A DNA stretch of 64,000 bases from contig NZ_SJKA01000005.1 in NCBI RefSeq assembly GCF_004331435.1, positions 538,278 to 602,277 of the forward strand. The letters run 5' to 3'. This document shows, one piece after another, positions 8,075 through 17,007 of this stretch; position 1 is the stretch's first letter, and each line of letters begins with the position of its first letter. A model generated the notes under the pieces. The model ran no database searches. It was not told the DNA's origin and saw only the letters and a list, made by a program, of their open reading frames with translations. A program made the position numbers and the translations under genes. The DNA is from Kribbella sindirgiensis (lineage in GTDB: Bacteria; Actinomycetota; Actinomycetes; Propionibacteriales; Kribbellaceae).

Positions 8075-8212
8075 CTACTTCCCCTTCTTCCGGTCGATCG
8101 CTCGCTGGATACGTTGCTGAGGCTGACCGAGGATCTTCGCGAGCAGCGGCACGCGGTACTTGTACGCCGCGATCGCGCCCACCACGATCACCAGGAAAAT
8201 GAACCAGCCCAT
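8075..8212 (-). CDS. Small single-pass membrane protein
   Basis: 45 residues, starting MGWFIFLVIVVGAIAAYKYR with an AAGGGAA ribosome-binding site upstream. Residues 2-17 form one transmembrane helix. The rest is a strongly basic tail (RIQRAIDRKKGK) that should stay in the cytoplasm. Compact proteins of this type are common in actinobacteria. The reading frame is supported by codon choice and by the terminator that closes it. Function unknown. Confidence 0.7.
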   Translation of the reverse strand: MGWFIFLVIVVGAIAAYKYRVPLLAKILGQPQQRIQRAIDRKKGK

Positions 8213-8340
8213 CGGGGTTCCCTTCGTCCGGACCTGCCTCCATCATGCCCGGTCCGCGGTAACCACCCCTCAGTCAAACCCCTGACCCACCCCTGGTTTC
8301 GCACCACACCCCCACCCACCAGATACGATCACCCGCACAC

Positions 8341-8414
8341 GGGGCGGTAGCTCAGCTGGTTAGAGCAGGGGACTCATAATCCCTGGGCCGCGGGTTCGAG
8401 TCCCGCCCGCCCTA
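8341..8414 (+). tRNA. tRNA-Met (anticodon CAT, elongator type)
   Basis: The acceptor stem GGGGCGG pairs with CCGCCCT (first pair G-T). The D-arm is GCTC..GAGC, the anticodon stem GGGGA/TCCCT around loop CTCATAA, the T-arm GCGGG-TTCGAGT-CCCGC, and the discriminator A is at 8414. A CAT anticodon could also be an Ile2 tRNA read after lysidine modification. Overall shape suggests elongator Met. Confidence 0.88.
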
Positions 8415-8515
8415 CCCGCGCAAATGTATGGCCTCGGTTCTTGGGCGACAGATCGTCCTCGGCTGAGGCTTTACATGTTCCGACGTCGGCACCGAGACGG
8501 ATCCCTGATCGTGGG

Positions 8516-11500
8516 TCAGCTGGGCTGGGTGCCTGTCACCGTGACCTCGGCCAGGCTGATCACACCGGCGCTGGTGGCCGGCGACTGCACCTTGACGTAG
8601 CGGGCCACGGTGTTGGTCGGCAGACTGGTGACCGCCCCCGGCGTCGGCCCGAGGTTCAGCTTGGTCACCGTGGAGTCGGCCATCAGCTGGGTGTAGGTCC
8701 GGCCCGACATGCTGGCGGTGGAGAGGAACACCACCGCGTTGTTCAGCTTGTCGGTCGCGGCGTCGGTCCGGTTGTACACCGTGACGTTGCTGACGCGCGA
8801 ACTGGTCAGCAGGTCGACCTGCCACCACGGCTGCGAGCTGGACGCCGTCCGGCTCACCGACCCGGCGGCGAAGACGCCGTTGGTGTTCCCGTCCACGGCC
8901 CGGGCGGCGGTGCCGACGTCGGTCGACGACTGCGTGGCCGGCCGGCTGGTGGACAGGTTCACGGCGCCGGTGGTGCCGCCGACCTGTAGCTCGGCCAGGT
9001 TCAGGACGGTGAAGATACTCGACAGCTGCAACCGCACGTACCGGCCGGTGGCGTTGCCCGCGTTCAGGGTCAGGCTGTTGGTGGTGGACGAGAACGCCGA
9101 GAACGACATCTTCTTCACCGAGGCGTCGGCCTGCAGCGAGGACATCGACCGGCCGGTCATGTCGGTCGAGGAGATGAACACCGTGCCGCTGCCCATCCGG
9201 TTCGCGTCGGTCCGGCTCCACACCGTGACCGTGGAGACGGCCGCCGCGGAACCGAGGTCGACCTGCCACCACGGCTGGGTGGAGAGGTTGGTCTGGGTCA
9301 CCGAGCCGTTCGCGAACACGCCGTTGGTGTTGCCATCCACTGCCCGGGCCGCCACCGCGGTACCACTGGTGCTCGACTGGGTGGCGGTCTTGCCGCGGGC
9401 CAGGTTCGGAGCGGTGACGGTCACCGTGGTGGTCGACACCGCGCTGTCCACCTTGCCGTCCCGCACGACCAGGCTGAAGGTCAGCGTGGCCGGTGTGGCC
9501 GGGGCGGTGAAGGTCGGCTTCTGGACCGTCGAGCTGGACAGCGTCACAGCGGGCCCGGCGGTCTGGGTCCAGGTGTAGGTCAGCGGGTCGTTGTCGGCGT
9601 CGCGGCTGCCGGAGCCGTCCAGCGTCACCGCGGTAGCCGTGTTGACCGTCTGCGCCGTACCGGCGTTCGCCACCGGCACCTGGTTGACGGGGGTGATGGT
9701 CACCGTGGTGGTCGCCGCCGCGCTGTTGGCCTGGCCGTCCCGCACCACCAGGCTGAACGTCAGCGTGGACGCCGCGGACGGGGCGGTGAAGGTCGGCTGC
9801 GCCGCCGTCGTACTGGACAGTGTCACCGCCGGTCCACCGGTCTGGGTCCACGCGTAGGTGAGGGCGTCGCCGTCGGCGTCGGTGCCGGACCCGTTCAGGG
9901 TCACGGTCGTACCGGCCACGGCCGACTGCGGCGCACCGGCGTTCGCCACCGGGAGGTGGTTGTTCGACTCCGAGAGCGGCCGCGGGGTGCAGTTGCTGAT
10001 CGAGACCGTGAAGGGCTCGACGTCGTTGTCCGTCTCGATCATGGCGCCGTCCTCGGAGCCGATGAGCGAGATGGTGTGCGCCTGGCCGGCGTTCACGCGG
10101 GTCTCCCGCCACTCGTCCGTACCGCGCTCCCACTCGACGATCAGGACCCGGCCGGTGACCACGCGGACGGTGCACCCGTCGGCCCAGGCGCCCATGTACG
10201 GATAGAGCGGAACGCCCGAGTCCGAGTAGACGTTGCGCGCGTTGTCGCCGGAGCGGCCGTTGCCCTGGTAGGCCGTGCCGACCGGCCAGGTGATCACGCC
10301 GCCGTACCAGTCACCGGGGTTCTCGCCGGTGCCGGCGTAGCGCCAGCGGGCGTTGACCCAGGAGACCGGGTCGCAGGTGGTGGGGTCGGTGCAAGCGGGC
10401 GGCGTCGGCGGGACCTCCGGGCCGGGCACGAAGGCGTACGCGAACGGCGAACCGCTCTGCACGCTGACGATGCTGCTACCACTCAGCGTCGTCGGCACGG
10501 TGTAGCTCTGGCCGGCCGACAGGTTGGCCAGCGACGCGTGCGAGTCCCCGACCGGCCCTGAGAACACGGTGGCGCTGCCCGAGGTGACGGTGATCTTCCA
10601 ATTCGCCACCTGCGGGGCCGGCGCGTAGACGTCGTGCGAGGCGGTGTAGCCGTAGCGGGCTCGGCTGGGGTCAGTCTCGGCCGGCCAGACGGCGGCGTAC
10701 CCGCTGTCCGACGGACCCCACGGGCACGGGCTGCTGGTGCAGGTCCAGGTCACCCGGGGCGACTCGCCGTCGCCGGCTGGCGGAGGCGTGACCGGCTCAC
10801 CCGGGGTCAACGTGTACTCAAACGCGGCACCGCCCTGCACGCTGACGATGCTGCTGCCGCTCAGCGTGCTCGACACGGTGTAGCTCTCGCCGGCCGACAG
10901 CGCGGCCAGCGACGAGTGCGAGTCCCCAACCGGGCCCGCGTACACGGCGGCGCTGCCGGAGGTGACAGTGATCTTCCAGCCGGCCACCTTCGCCGCCGGG
11001 GCGTACACGTCGTGGGAGACGGTGTAGCCGTAGCGGGCTCGAGTGGGCTCGGCCGTCGCGGGCCAGACCGCCGCGTTGCTGGTGTAGCTCGCACCCGACG
11101 GGCAGGGCGTGCCGGTGCAGTTCCAGGTGGCCAGCACCGAACCGTAGCCGGACGCCGGCGGCGTGGTCGGTTCGCCCGGAGTGAAGATGACCCGGAACGC
11201 GCCATCGGCCTGCACGCTCACGATGCTGCTGCCGCTCAGCGTGCTCGACACGATGTAGCTCTCGCCGGCCGACAGCGCGGCCAGCGACGAGTGCGAGTCG
11301 TCGGCCGGGCCCGCATAGACCGTGGCGCTGCCGGAGACGACCGTGATCTTCCAGCCGGCCACCTTGGACGCAGGAGCGTAGACGTCGGCGGAGACGGTGT
11401 AGCCGTAGCGGGCCCGGACCGGCTCGGCCGCGGCCGGCCAGACGCCCGCGTTGCTGGTGTAGCTCTGGCCCGACGGGCACGGGCTGCTGGTGCAGTTCCA

Positions 11501-12001
11501 GGTGGCCAGCACCGAGCTGTCACCGGAGGCCGGCGGCGGGTCGGTCGGGGCGCCGGGGGTGATCGTGTACTCGAACGACCCACCGTCCTGCACGCTGACG
11601 ATGCTGCTGCTGCTCAGCGTGCTGGGCAGGGTGTAGCTGTCGCCGGCCTGCAGACTGGCCAGCGACGAGTGCGAGTCGTCGGCCGGGCCCGCGTAAACCG
11701 TGGCGCTGCCGGACGTGACGGTGATCTTCCAGCCCGCGACCTTGGGCGCCGGGGCGTACACGTCGTGGGAGACGGTATAGCCGTAGCGGGCCCGGACCGG
11801 CTCGGCCGCGGCCGGCCAAACTGCCGCGTTGCTGGTGTCCGACGGGCCCCACGGGCACGGACTGCTGGTGCAGGACCACGTCGCCACAACGGAGGACGCC
11901 GGATCCCCCTCGGCTGCCTGCGCGGGCGGGCCGACGAGGCCCAGCACCATCACGACCGCAGTCGTGAGAACGAAGAATGCGGTCGCAAGACGTTTCTGCA
12001 T
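8516..12001 (-). CDS. Large secreted modular protein: five Trp/Cys repeats, two PKD-like and two F5/8-type C (discoidin) domains
   Basis: 1161 residues. Signal peptide 1-30 (cleavage after AQA). Four close repeats of ~120 residues start near 37, 163, 287 and 415, each with a TW-x-C-T-x-x-PCP opening, VWPA, RARYGYT, DVYAPA, GWKITV and a SAGESYTVSSTLSGSSIVSVQ closing. A fifth, diverged copy spans ~546-672 and keeps the ITWP, VYS and VNAGQAHTIS positions. Next come two Ig/PKD-like domains (682-770, 774-863) that each begin VPVANAG/LPVANAG and contain DxDxDxLTYxWTQT. Two discoidin-type domains (~866-1008 and ~1014-1157) contain ARAVDGNTNGVF and QPWWQVDL. Discoidin and PKD modules usually bind surface glycans. 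No catalytic domain is visible, so it may be an adhesin or matrix protein. It follows a 360-bp regulatory gap and is not in an operon. Confidence 0.85.
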   Translation of the reverse strand: MQKRLATAFFVLTTAVVMVLGLVGPPAQAAEGDPASSVVATWSCTSSPCPWGPSDTSNAAVWPAAAEPVRARYGYTVSHDVYAPAPKVAGWKITVTSGSATVYAGPADDSHSSLASLQAGDSYTLPSTLSSSSIVSVQDGGSFEYTITPGAPTDPPPASGDSSVLATWNCTSSPCPSGQSYTSNAGVWPAAAEPVRARYGYTVSADVYAPASKVAGWKITVVSGSATVYAGPADDSHSSLAALSAGESYIVSSTLSGSSIVSVQADGAFRVIFTPGEPTTPPASGYGSVLATWNCTGTPCPSGASYTSNAAVWPATAEPTRARYGYTVSHDVYAPAAKVAGWKITVTSGSAAVYAGPVGDSHSSLAALSAGESYTVSSTLSGSSIVSVQGGAAFEYTLTPGEPVTPPPAGDGESPRVTWTCTSSPCPWGPSDSGYAAVWPAETDPSRARYGYTASHDVYAPAPQVANWKITVTSGSATVFSGPVGDSHASLANLSAGQSYTVPTTLSGSSIVSVQSGSPFAYAFVPGPEVPPTPPACTDPTTCDPVSWVNARWRYAGTGENPGDWYGGVITWPVGTAYQGNGRSGDNARNVYSDSGVPLYPYMGAWADGCTVRVVTGRVLIVEWERGTDEWRETRVNAGQAHTISLIGSEDGAMIETDNDVEPFTVSISNCTPRPLSESNNHLPVANAGAPQSAVAGTTVTLNGSGTDADGDALTYAWTQTGGPAVTLSSTTAAQPTFTAPSAASTLTFSLVVRDGQANSAAATTTVTITPVNQVPVANAGTAQTVNTATAVTLDGSGSRDADNDPLTYTWTQTAGPAVTLSSSTVQKPTFTAPATPATLTFSLVVRDGKVDSAVSTTTVTVTAPNLARGKTATQSSTSGTAVAARAVDGNTNGVFANGSVTQTNLSTQPWWQVDLGSAAAVSTVTVWSRTDANRMGSGTVFISSTDMTGRSMSSLQADASVKKMSFSAFSSTTNSLTLNAGNATGRYVRLQLSSIFTVLNLAELQVGGTTGAVNLSTSRPATQSSTDVGTAARAVDGNTNGVFAAGSVSRTASSSQPWWQVDLLTSSRVSNVTVYNRTDAATDKLNNAVVFLSTASMSGRTYTQLMADSTVTKLNLGPTPGAVTSLPTNTVARYVKVQSPATSAGVISLAEVTVTGTQPS

Positions 12002-12367
12002 GCCGGCCCCCCGGATTGTGACTCTCCCCTTCGGCGAACCGTAGCCCAAGTCGCTCTCTGGCAACCGAAAAGGAGGCGAAAAAATGCAGCCACGAACCGT
12101 TTTGTTATGGACTTCATCACGCTACGGAAAGACGCCATTACTCATTGACAAAATCTCATTGCTCATTGATGAGAAATGGAAGGATCGCGCGACTGCACGG
12201 CTCGCGGCGGATACAGAGCGTAGTGGTCGTCAGAGGGCGGCCGGCTAGACAGGAGGGCACCTCGAGCACGGCGAGTGCAGGACTTCGAACGCTGGGCGCC
12301 TGAAGTTGGGGCGTGTGGCAGGTGGCGTGGCTCGTGCCATGGCTACGCACGGGTGCCAACAGCTCGA
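12002..12367. other. AT-richer upstream region of the large secreted protein
   Basis: No convincing gene here. The 12065-12180 part is clearly less GC-rich than its surroundings and contains the heptamer repeats listed separately. On the minus strand it is the expected promoter region of the secreted protein at 12001. A 71-codon minus-strand frame (12156-12371) lacks protein-like composition. Confidence 0.5.
12141..12168 (-). repeat. Three CAATGAG direct heptamers in 7-bp register
   Basis: On the minus strand CAATGAG occurs exactly at 12168-12162, 12161-12155 and 12147-12141, i.e. offsets 0, 7 and 21. The first is preceded by CTCAT, so CTCAT-CA-ATGAG is also a small dyad. Evenly phased heptamers are typical of activator binding sites. 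It lies ~150 bp upstream of the secreted protein start. Confidence 0.5.
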
Positions 12368-12949
12368 TCACCGCTTCGGAGACGCGGCTGCGATAGTGAG
12401 GTTCGCGCTCAATGTCTGTGAATAGCGTTTGCCGTCCTGTTCATAGATGAACTCGACACCCTCAGACATCAGCGGGCGTTTGGTGGTGGTGATCCGAACG
12501 TGCAGGTAGACGATCTTCTCGGCCGGCAAGGTCTGACCTGGCAGGACTGTGTACCCGCGTACTTCAGTCGACGGCTTGCTGGATGGATCGTCACCAGCCG
12601 ACCCGCCGCTGCTGTCCCAGGACATCGGGACACCAGTGACAAAAACGTCCTTGTCGAACAGGCGAGCCTCCACGAAGGCGATGCCGTCAGGCAGCGTCCC
12701 CGGGCGAACGTCCTCGAGTGTCACCTTCTCCGACGAGCGGTTGGTGATCCCCGGCGCGAAGTACCAGACGTCATCGTCGACATGGGCCGTCGGAATGCCG
12801 ATCTCGTACGAGCCGTCCTCGACACCGAAAGCGTCACCCTCGTGGATTCTGCCCGGCTCGCCGGAGTTCCGGACCAGCAATCCGACAATTACGGAGATTG
12901 CCACCAAGGTCACGGCCGCCGCGACGACGACTCTCTCCCGCACTCCCAC
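12368..12949 (-). CDS. Hypothetical membrane-anchored protein
   Basis: 193 residues from GTG 12949 (a second GTG at 12943 is equally possible). Residues ~6-27 (VVVAAAVTLVAISVIVGLLV) form a signal anchor. The outside part is acidic and strand-rich: SYEIGIPTAHVDDDVWYFAPG, SSEKVTLEDVRPG, VYLHVRITTTKRPLMSEGVEF, ending in YSQTLSANLTIAAA. The layout resembles envelope proteins that measure or hold a ligand, but no family is recognised. It lies 25 bp downstream of a YggT gene stop on the same strand in the reverse order, so co-transcription with YggT is unlikely. Confidence 0.7.
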   Translation of the reverse strand: MGVRERVVVAAAVTLVAISVIVGLLVRNSGEPGRIHEGDAFGVEDGSYEIGIPTAHVDDDVWYFAPGITNRSSEKVTLEDVRPGTLPDGIAFVEARLFDKDVFVTGVPMSWDSSGGSAGDDPSSKPSTEVRGYTVLPGQTLPAEKIVYLHVRITTTKRPLMSEGVEFIYEQDGKRYSQTLSANLTIAAASPKR

Positions 12950-12974
12950 GCCCCTGTCTCCGGGTTGGGTTGGG

Positions 12975-13250
12975 CTACAGGCTGAAGGCTATGGAGCGGA
13001 GGATCAGGGCGGCGAGGAAGACTGCGGTGAAGGCTAGGTCCAGTGATAGTCCGCCTAGGCGGACCGGGGGTAGGACTCGGCGTACTCGGCTGATGACCGG
13101 CTCTGTCCAGGCGTGGGTCAGGGTGCGGGCTCGGGTTGCCCATTGGGGGCCGTTGGCTACGACGCCTGTCCAGTCCAGGATCATCCGGGCGATCAGCACC
13201 AGGATGTACAACGTCAGGATGTACCCGACCAGGTCTCCGATGAGGCTCAT
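12975..13250 (-). CDS. YggT family membrane protein
   Basis: 91 residues, start MSLIGDLVGYILTLYILVLI chosen because GGAGGAGTTGCTC precedes the ATG at 13250. Two transmembrane segments (residues ~5-25 and ~68-88) flank a cytoplasmic loop with the family motif ARMILDW and HAWTEPVISRVRRVLPP. YggT proteins are small integral membrane proteins linked to osmotic tolerance and cell division in other bacteria. In many actinobacteria the gene sits by ftsZ/sepF; here it stands alone, so this is probably a second copy or a moved gene. Confidence 0.88.
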   Translation of the reverse strand: MSLIGDLVGYILTLYILVLIARMILDWTGVVANGPQWATRARTLTHAWTEPVISRVRRVLPPVRLGGLSLDLAFTAVFLAALILRSIAFSL

Positions 13251-13352
13251 GAGCAACTCCTCCGCGATCACCGATATGACCGTCTCTCAAGTATCAACGG
13301 TGCTGACCGCGCAGGAATGTCCTCAACGCCGTGTTCTTAGCGGATTGTCAGG

Positions 13353-13378
13353 CTGGGGTGCCCCGAGGGGCACCCCAG
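13353..13378 (-). terminator. Terminator hairpin after the S8 protease gene
   Basis: CTGGGGTGCCCC (13353-13364) and GGGGCACCCCAG (13367-13378) are perfectly complementary, a 12-bp G/C stem with a very tight loop. It starts 8 bp past the protease stop codon on the minus strand. Confidence 0.8.
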
Positions 13379-13385
13379 CGATGGG

Positions 13386-15080
13386 TCAGTGGCGGGTTAC
13401 GGCGGCGTAGGCGTCGACGATGCCGTGGCCGTAGAAGCCGTTGAAGTTTCGGGTGCCCTCGCAGAGGGCGTTGAACTCTTCGGAGCGGCCTTCGTTGATG
13501 TAGGTCTGCAGCGGCGGGTTCGGGCAGGCGCGCGGCTGCGCTGTGTTCATGAGGATTCGGCCGACCTTGTCCGGGTCCATCCCGAAGTCGCCGTGGCTCT
13601 TCTTGCCATACTGGCTGACGATCAGCGCGGCCACGCCGGTGGCATGCGGTGACGCCATCGACGTGCCTTGGAGTACGAAGTAGTACCCGCACTTGGTGAA
13701 GTCGGTGACACCGGCCGGGCACTGCTTCTGCGCGCCGGCCGTGACGCCGGCGGGCGTGATGTTTCCGGCCGCGTCGACGAGGCCGCCGGCCTGCAGCGTG
13801 TTCAGCGGGTACGTCGACAGGATCAGGTTCTCGTTCGTCCGGAACATCGGCGTCCCGAAGTAGTCGCGGAACCAGCCGCCGGGTGCGGAGACCTCGATCT
13901 GCTCGAGGCCGTAGTTGGAGTAGTCGGCCTTCTTCGTCGACGGACCGAGCGCCGACACACCGATCACGTGCGGGCCCTCGACCGGCAGATCGACGCAGGT
14001 CGCGTTGTCGATCGGCCGCGGGTACGCCGTGTTCAGCGGGAAGTCCGGGCTGCTGAGGTCGGTGCGCGGCTTGCCGAGGTCCTCGTGGTTGTTGCCGAGC
14101 GAGCCGACGAGCGTGACACCGCGGTTGTGCGCGTAGTTCAGCGCGCGGTTCATCGCGCGGATGATGGTGCGCTGCTCGGCCTGTGCCTCGGGGCTGTCGG
14201 CCGGGTTGGCGGTGCAGTTGTACAGCCACGGGTCGACGTAGAACGACATGTTGACGACATCGAGTCCGACGTCACCGGCGTACGTCAGTGCGTCCGTGAC
14301 CGGGCCGAGGAACAGGAAGCCGCTGTCCTGGCCGCCGCGAATCTCCACCAGCGTCACGTTCGGCGCAACGCCGGAGACACCGACACCGTTGGCCGCGGCA
14401 CCGATCGTGCCGGCCACGTGGGTACCGTGACCGCTGTCGTCCCAGCCGACCGGGTCGACACAGCCGCGGAACTCGCAGGCACCATCGATCTCCGGGATGT
14501 CCGGCGCGAAGTTGCGGGACAGTTTCCAGTCGAAGTTCGGCGCGATGTCCGGGTTGCGCGCATCGATCCCCGAGTCGAGTACGCCGACCTTGACCGACTT
14601 CTTACCCGGCTGGACGGTCCGCGCCAGATCGGAGCGAACCATCTTCAGACCCCACAGTTGCGCGTCGAGCGGGTCCATCCCGACTGCCGTCTTGCCCGCC
14701 GTGGCGGCCTTGCCGGTCCCGCCGTTCTCAGTCTCGACGGTGCGCGGTTTCTGCTGCGGCACGGTGCCGATCGGCCGGCTGCGGGCCGCGCCCTCGACCG
14801 CGCTCGACGCGGACACGCGGCCGACGAAGCCCGATGCGGCCGCGCGTACGGTCAGCGTGCCCAGGTTCGCGTTCTCCTTGACCACTTCACCGCCGGCGGC
14901 CTTCACCGCCGCGATGGCCTGGTTACGGTCCGCACCCGTCTCGAGCAGGACCAGATACTCGGTGTCTCCCCCGGCAACGCTCGTGGCACCGGCACCGGCT
15001 GTGATCGGTGCCGCGAGCGCAGCGGCGATCAGAGCGGTAGCCCCGGTCACCGCCATCAGACTTCTCCGGACGTCCGTCAT
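13386..15080 (-). CDS. Secreted S8 (subtilisin-like) serine protease
   Basis: 564 residues from ATG 15080, which has GGGAGGGGATCC upstream. Signal peptide 1-30. An inhibitor-like propeptide (~40-105) begins EYLVLLETGADRNQAIAAV. The catalytic triad is clear: Asp169 in VGVLDSGID, His218 in DDSGHGTHVAG and Ser474 in QGTSMASPHATG, with the oxyanion Asn near 330 in SLGNN. It has extra loops with Cys pairs (CEFRGC, CTANP, CPAGVTDFTKC) typical of extracellular enzymes. It should be secreted and act on external proteins or in envelope maturation. A strong terminator follows and the gene is monocistronic. Confidence 0.93.
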   Translation of the reverse strand: MTDVRRSLMAVTGATALIAAALAAPITAGAGATSVAGGDTEYLVLLETGADRNQAIAAVKAAGGEVVKENANLGTLTVRAAASGFVGRVSASSAVEGAARSRPIGTVPQQKPRTVETENGGTGKAATAGKTAVGMDPLDAQLWGLKMVRSDLARTVQPGKKSVKVGVLDSGIDARNPDIAPNFDWKLSRNFAPDIPEIDGACEFRGCVDPVGWDDSGHGTHVAGTIGAAANGVGVSGVAPNVTLVEIRGGQDSGFLFLGPVTDALTYAGDVGLDVVNMSFYVDPWLYNCTANPADSPEAQAEQRTIIRAMNRALNYAHNRGVTLVGSLGNNHEDLGKPRTDLSSPDFPLNTAYPRPIDNATCVDLPVEGPHVIGVSALGPSTKKADYSNYGLEQIEVSAPGGWFRDYFGTPMFRTNENLILSTYPLNTLQAGGLVDAAGNITPAGVTAGAQKQCPAGVTDFTKCGYYFVLQGTSMASPHATGVAALIVSQYGKKSHGDFGMDPDKVGRILMNTAQPRACPNPPLQTYINEGRSEEFNALCEGTRNFNGFYGHGIVDAYAAVTRH

Positions 15081-15191
15081 TGGTGGATCCCCTCCCCTGG
15101 AGAATGTTGTGACGGGGCTCACGGTAGGTCGGAGCGCCGCGACCGAGAAGAGGGCCGACGTTGTCAGATCCGGACGGGACTACTTGCTCGG

Positions 15192-16259
15192 CTACTTGGT
15201 GGGCGGCGGCGTCGACGTGATGCGCGCCGTGGCGATCGCGGAGTTGAGGATGTCGCCGCGTTGCAGCGACAGCTCCGGGTCGCCGTTGATGTCCCCGGGG
15301 CCGTCCTTCACCACGACAGTGCGGTGGCCGAGGAACTGGCCGCCGGTCTCGGCGATCAGGAGGTCCTCGCGGTACTCGCCGGCGTCACGGCCGATCACGC
15401 GGGCCCGGCGGCCGTCGACGGTGACGACCTCGTCGAGAAGCTTGATCCCGGGGAGCTTCCGCGCGGCCTGATACAGGGCGGCCCGCAGATCGGCCGGTAC
15501 GAGACCGGAGCTCAGAACGGCTCCGATCCGCCGCCAGGCCACGGAGTCGGGGTACGGGATCTGAGGGTTCTTGCGGAGCGCGGCGAGCAGCAGGTCCGGG
15601 TCCCGCGGTTGGGCGGCGAGGAACGCATCCGTCGCGTTCTCCCAGCTCGGCTCGCAGGACGTGGTACCAACCGTCCATCGCCGGGTACCGACGGCCAGGC
15701 AGGAGTTGAGCGAGACACTCGGCTTCATCGGGTGAAAGAGGTACGGCGCCGTCGTCTTCGCGAGTGCGCGTGCTTCGGGACTCGCGAACTCGACACGGGT
15801 CATGAAGCTCGAGCTGGTGACGTACGGCGGTTTGCGGTTGGACGCGATCCACGTGGTCCGTTCGCCGTACTGCGTGGCGCGCAGACTCGGGTTGGAACCG
15901 AGTGGCGTCAACCGGGTCGTGCGGTAGCTGATCTCCAGGTACTGCCCCGGCGGGATCGGGTCGTCCGGATCCGCAGCGCTCGCGGTCGCGGCGTCGGCGA
16001 GGAACGTGCTGGCGTTGGCGACGGTCCCTGTGGGCGTCGCGCCGTCCCGGGTCACCACGTCCGCGACGAGGAAGCCACCCGCCAGGACGAGCGCCAGTGC
16101 TCCGGCCAGAAGAACCCGCGGGCGTCCAGCGAGCGAGCGCGTCTGTCGGCGCGCGGCGGGCGGTGGCGTGAGGAGTTGCCGGCGGGCGGCGTTGAGAGCC
16201 TCGGGCGTGGGCGCAGGGGTGGCTGCGCGGAAGTCTTTGAGCAGGTCTAGGTCGGTCAT
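15192..16259 (-). CDS. CU044_5270 family protein (membrane partner of ECF sigma)
   Basis: 355 residues. A cytoplasmic N-terminus with the MTDLDLLKDFRAATPAPTPEAL motif region is followed by one transmembrane helix at ~47-68 (VLLAGALALVLAGGFLVADV) and a long outside domain (YLEISYRTTRL, YGERTTWIAS, a pair of Cys in NSCLAV and TTSCEPS). This is the arrangement of the CU044_5270 family, normally encoded immediately after an ECF sigma factor. Its ATG overlaps the sigma gene stop by 4 bp (ATGA), so the two are translationally coupled. It may act as an anti-sigma-like or sensing partner; that role is inferred from context. Confidence 0.85.
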   Translation of the reverse strand: MTDLDLLKDFRAATPAPTPEALNAARRQLLTPPPAARRQTRSLAGRPRVLLAGALALVLAGGFLVADVVTRDGATPTGTVANASTFLADAATASAADPDDPIPPGQYLEISYRTTRLTPLGSNPSLRATQYGERTTWIASNRKPPYVTSSSFMTRVEFASPEARALAKTTAPYLFHPMKPSVSLNSCLAVGTRRWTVGTTSCEPSWENATDAFLAAQPRDPDLLLAALRKNPQIPYPDSVAWRRIGAVLSSGLVPADLRAALYQAARKLPGIKLLDEVVTVDGRRARVIGRDAGEYREDLLIAETGGQFLGHRTVVVKDGPGDINGDPELSLQRGDILNSAIATARITSTPPPTK

Positions 16260-16924
16260 GGTTGCTCCTCGAAAGCTGGGCCGAGGGTGGCGCGGACGGA
16301 TTTGCGGGCTCGGTGGAGGCGGGAGCGGACCGTGCCGATCGGGATGTCCAGAGCGGCGGCGATCTCGGCGTACCCGAGGTCTTCCCATGCGTAGAGAAGT
16401 AGGACGTCGCGTTCCGGTGGGCGGAGGCGGGCCAGTGCGCGGGCGAGAGTTCGCTGGGCAGCCTCGGCGTCCACGCGGGACGCGACCTCGCCGGCCAGTG
16501 GGTCGTCGTGGGTGTGGCGTCCGGCTGGTTCGGAGCGTGCGTAAGCGCGGTACTGGCGCACCTCGGAGCGGCGTCGTCGGTGGATCAGGTTGGTCGCGAT
16601 CCCGTACAACCACGGCAACGCACCATCGAGTGCATCGCCAGGATCAGCGGGCGTGTAGTGGTGGCGGCGTTCGTAGGCTATGAGGAAGGTTTGGCTGAGG
16701 ACGTCGTCGGCGTCGGTGGTGCCCAGGCGGCGGGCGGCGTAGCGGTGGATCTTTGCCGCGTGCCGGTCGAACAGGAGGGCGAACTCCTCCCGGCTCGCTG
16801 CGCTGATCAGCTCGGCGTCGGTCGGCGGCTCCGGTCCGCCAGGCGGATCCACGGAGGCGGCAGGCTGCGTACCGGTTTGCATACCTGTTCTTGCCCGCAC
16901 TGCCGACTTCGGTTCCCGCCCCAT
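16256..16924 (-). CDS. ECF-type RNA polymerase sigma factor
   Basis: 222 residues. Region 2: EEFALLFDRHAAKIHRYAAR, then DADDVLSQTFLIAYERR. Region 4: LRPPERDVLLLYAWEDLGYA and EIAAALDIPIGTVRSRLHRA, a typical HTH. It has no regions 1 or 3, as expected for ECF factors. ATG 16924 is chosen; ATG 16882 (MQTGTQ) is a possible shorter start, since the intervening residues are not conserved. It is operonic with the CU044_5270 membrane protein and divergent from the DinB gene. Confidence 0.88.
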   Translation of the reverse strand: MGREPKSAVRARTGMQTGTQPAASVDPPGGPEPPTDAELISAASREEFALLFDRHAAKIHRYAARRLGTTDADDVLSQTFLIAYERRHHYTPADPGDALDGALPWLYGIATNLIHRRRRSEVRQYRAYARSEPAGRHTHDDPLAGEVASRVDAEAAQRTLARALARLRPPERDVLLLYAWEDLGYAEIAAALDIPIGTVRSRLHRARKSVRATLGPAFEEQP

Positions 16925-17007
16925 CGCCGGAGTCTGGCACGGGCCGTGGTCCGTCGGGTACGGCATGCTGGGCCTGCTCACCCGATCACCGTCGACGAAG
17001 GGGTGCC

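Noticed and set aside
10000..12000. Tandem DNA repeats as a CRISPR or satellite array
   Set aside because: The periodicity of ~360 bp is protein-level module duplication, without short identical repeats or spacers.
12156..12371. A 71-codon minus-strand frame
   Set aside because: Lies in the AT-richer upstream region; no ribosome-binding site and no protein-like composition.
13668..16250. An 860-codon plus-strand frame
   Set aside because: Antisense to the S8 protease and CU044_5270 genes; no recognisable domain or start signal.
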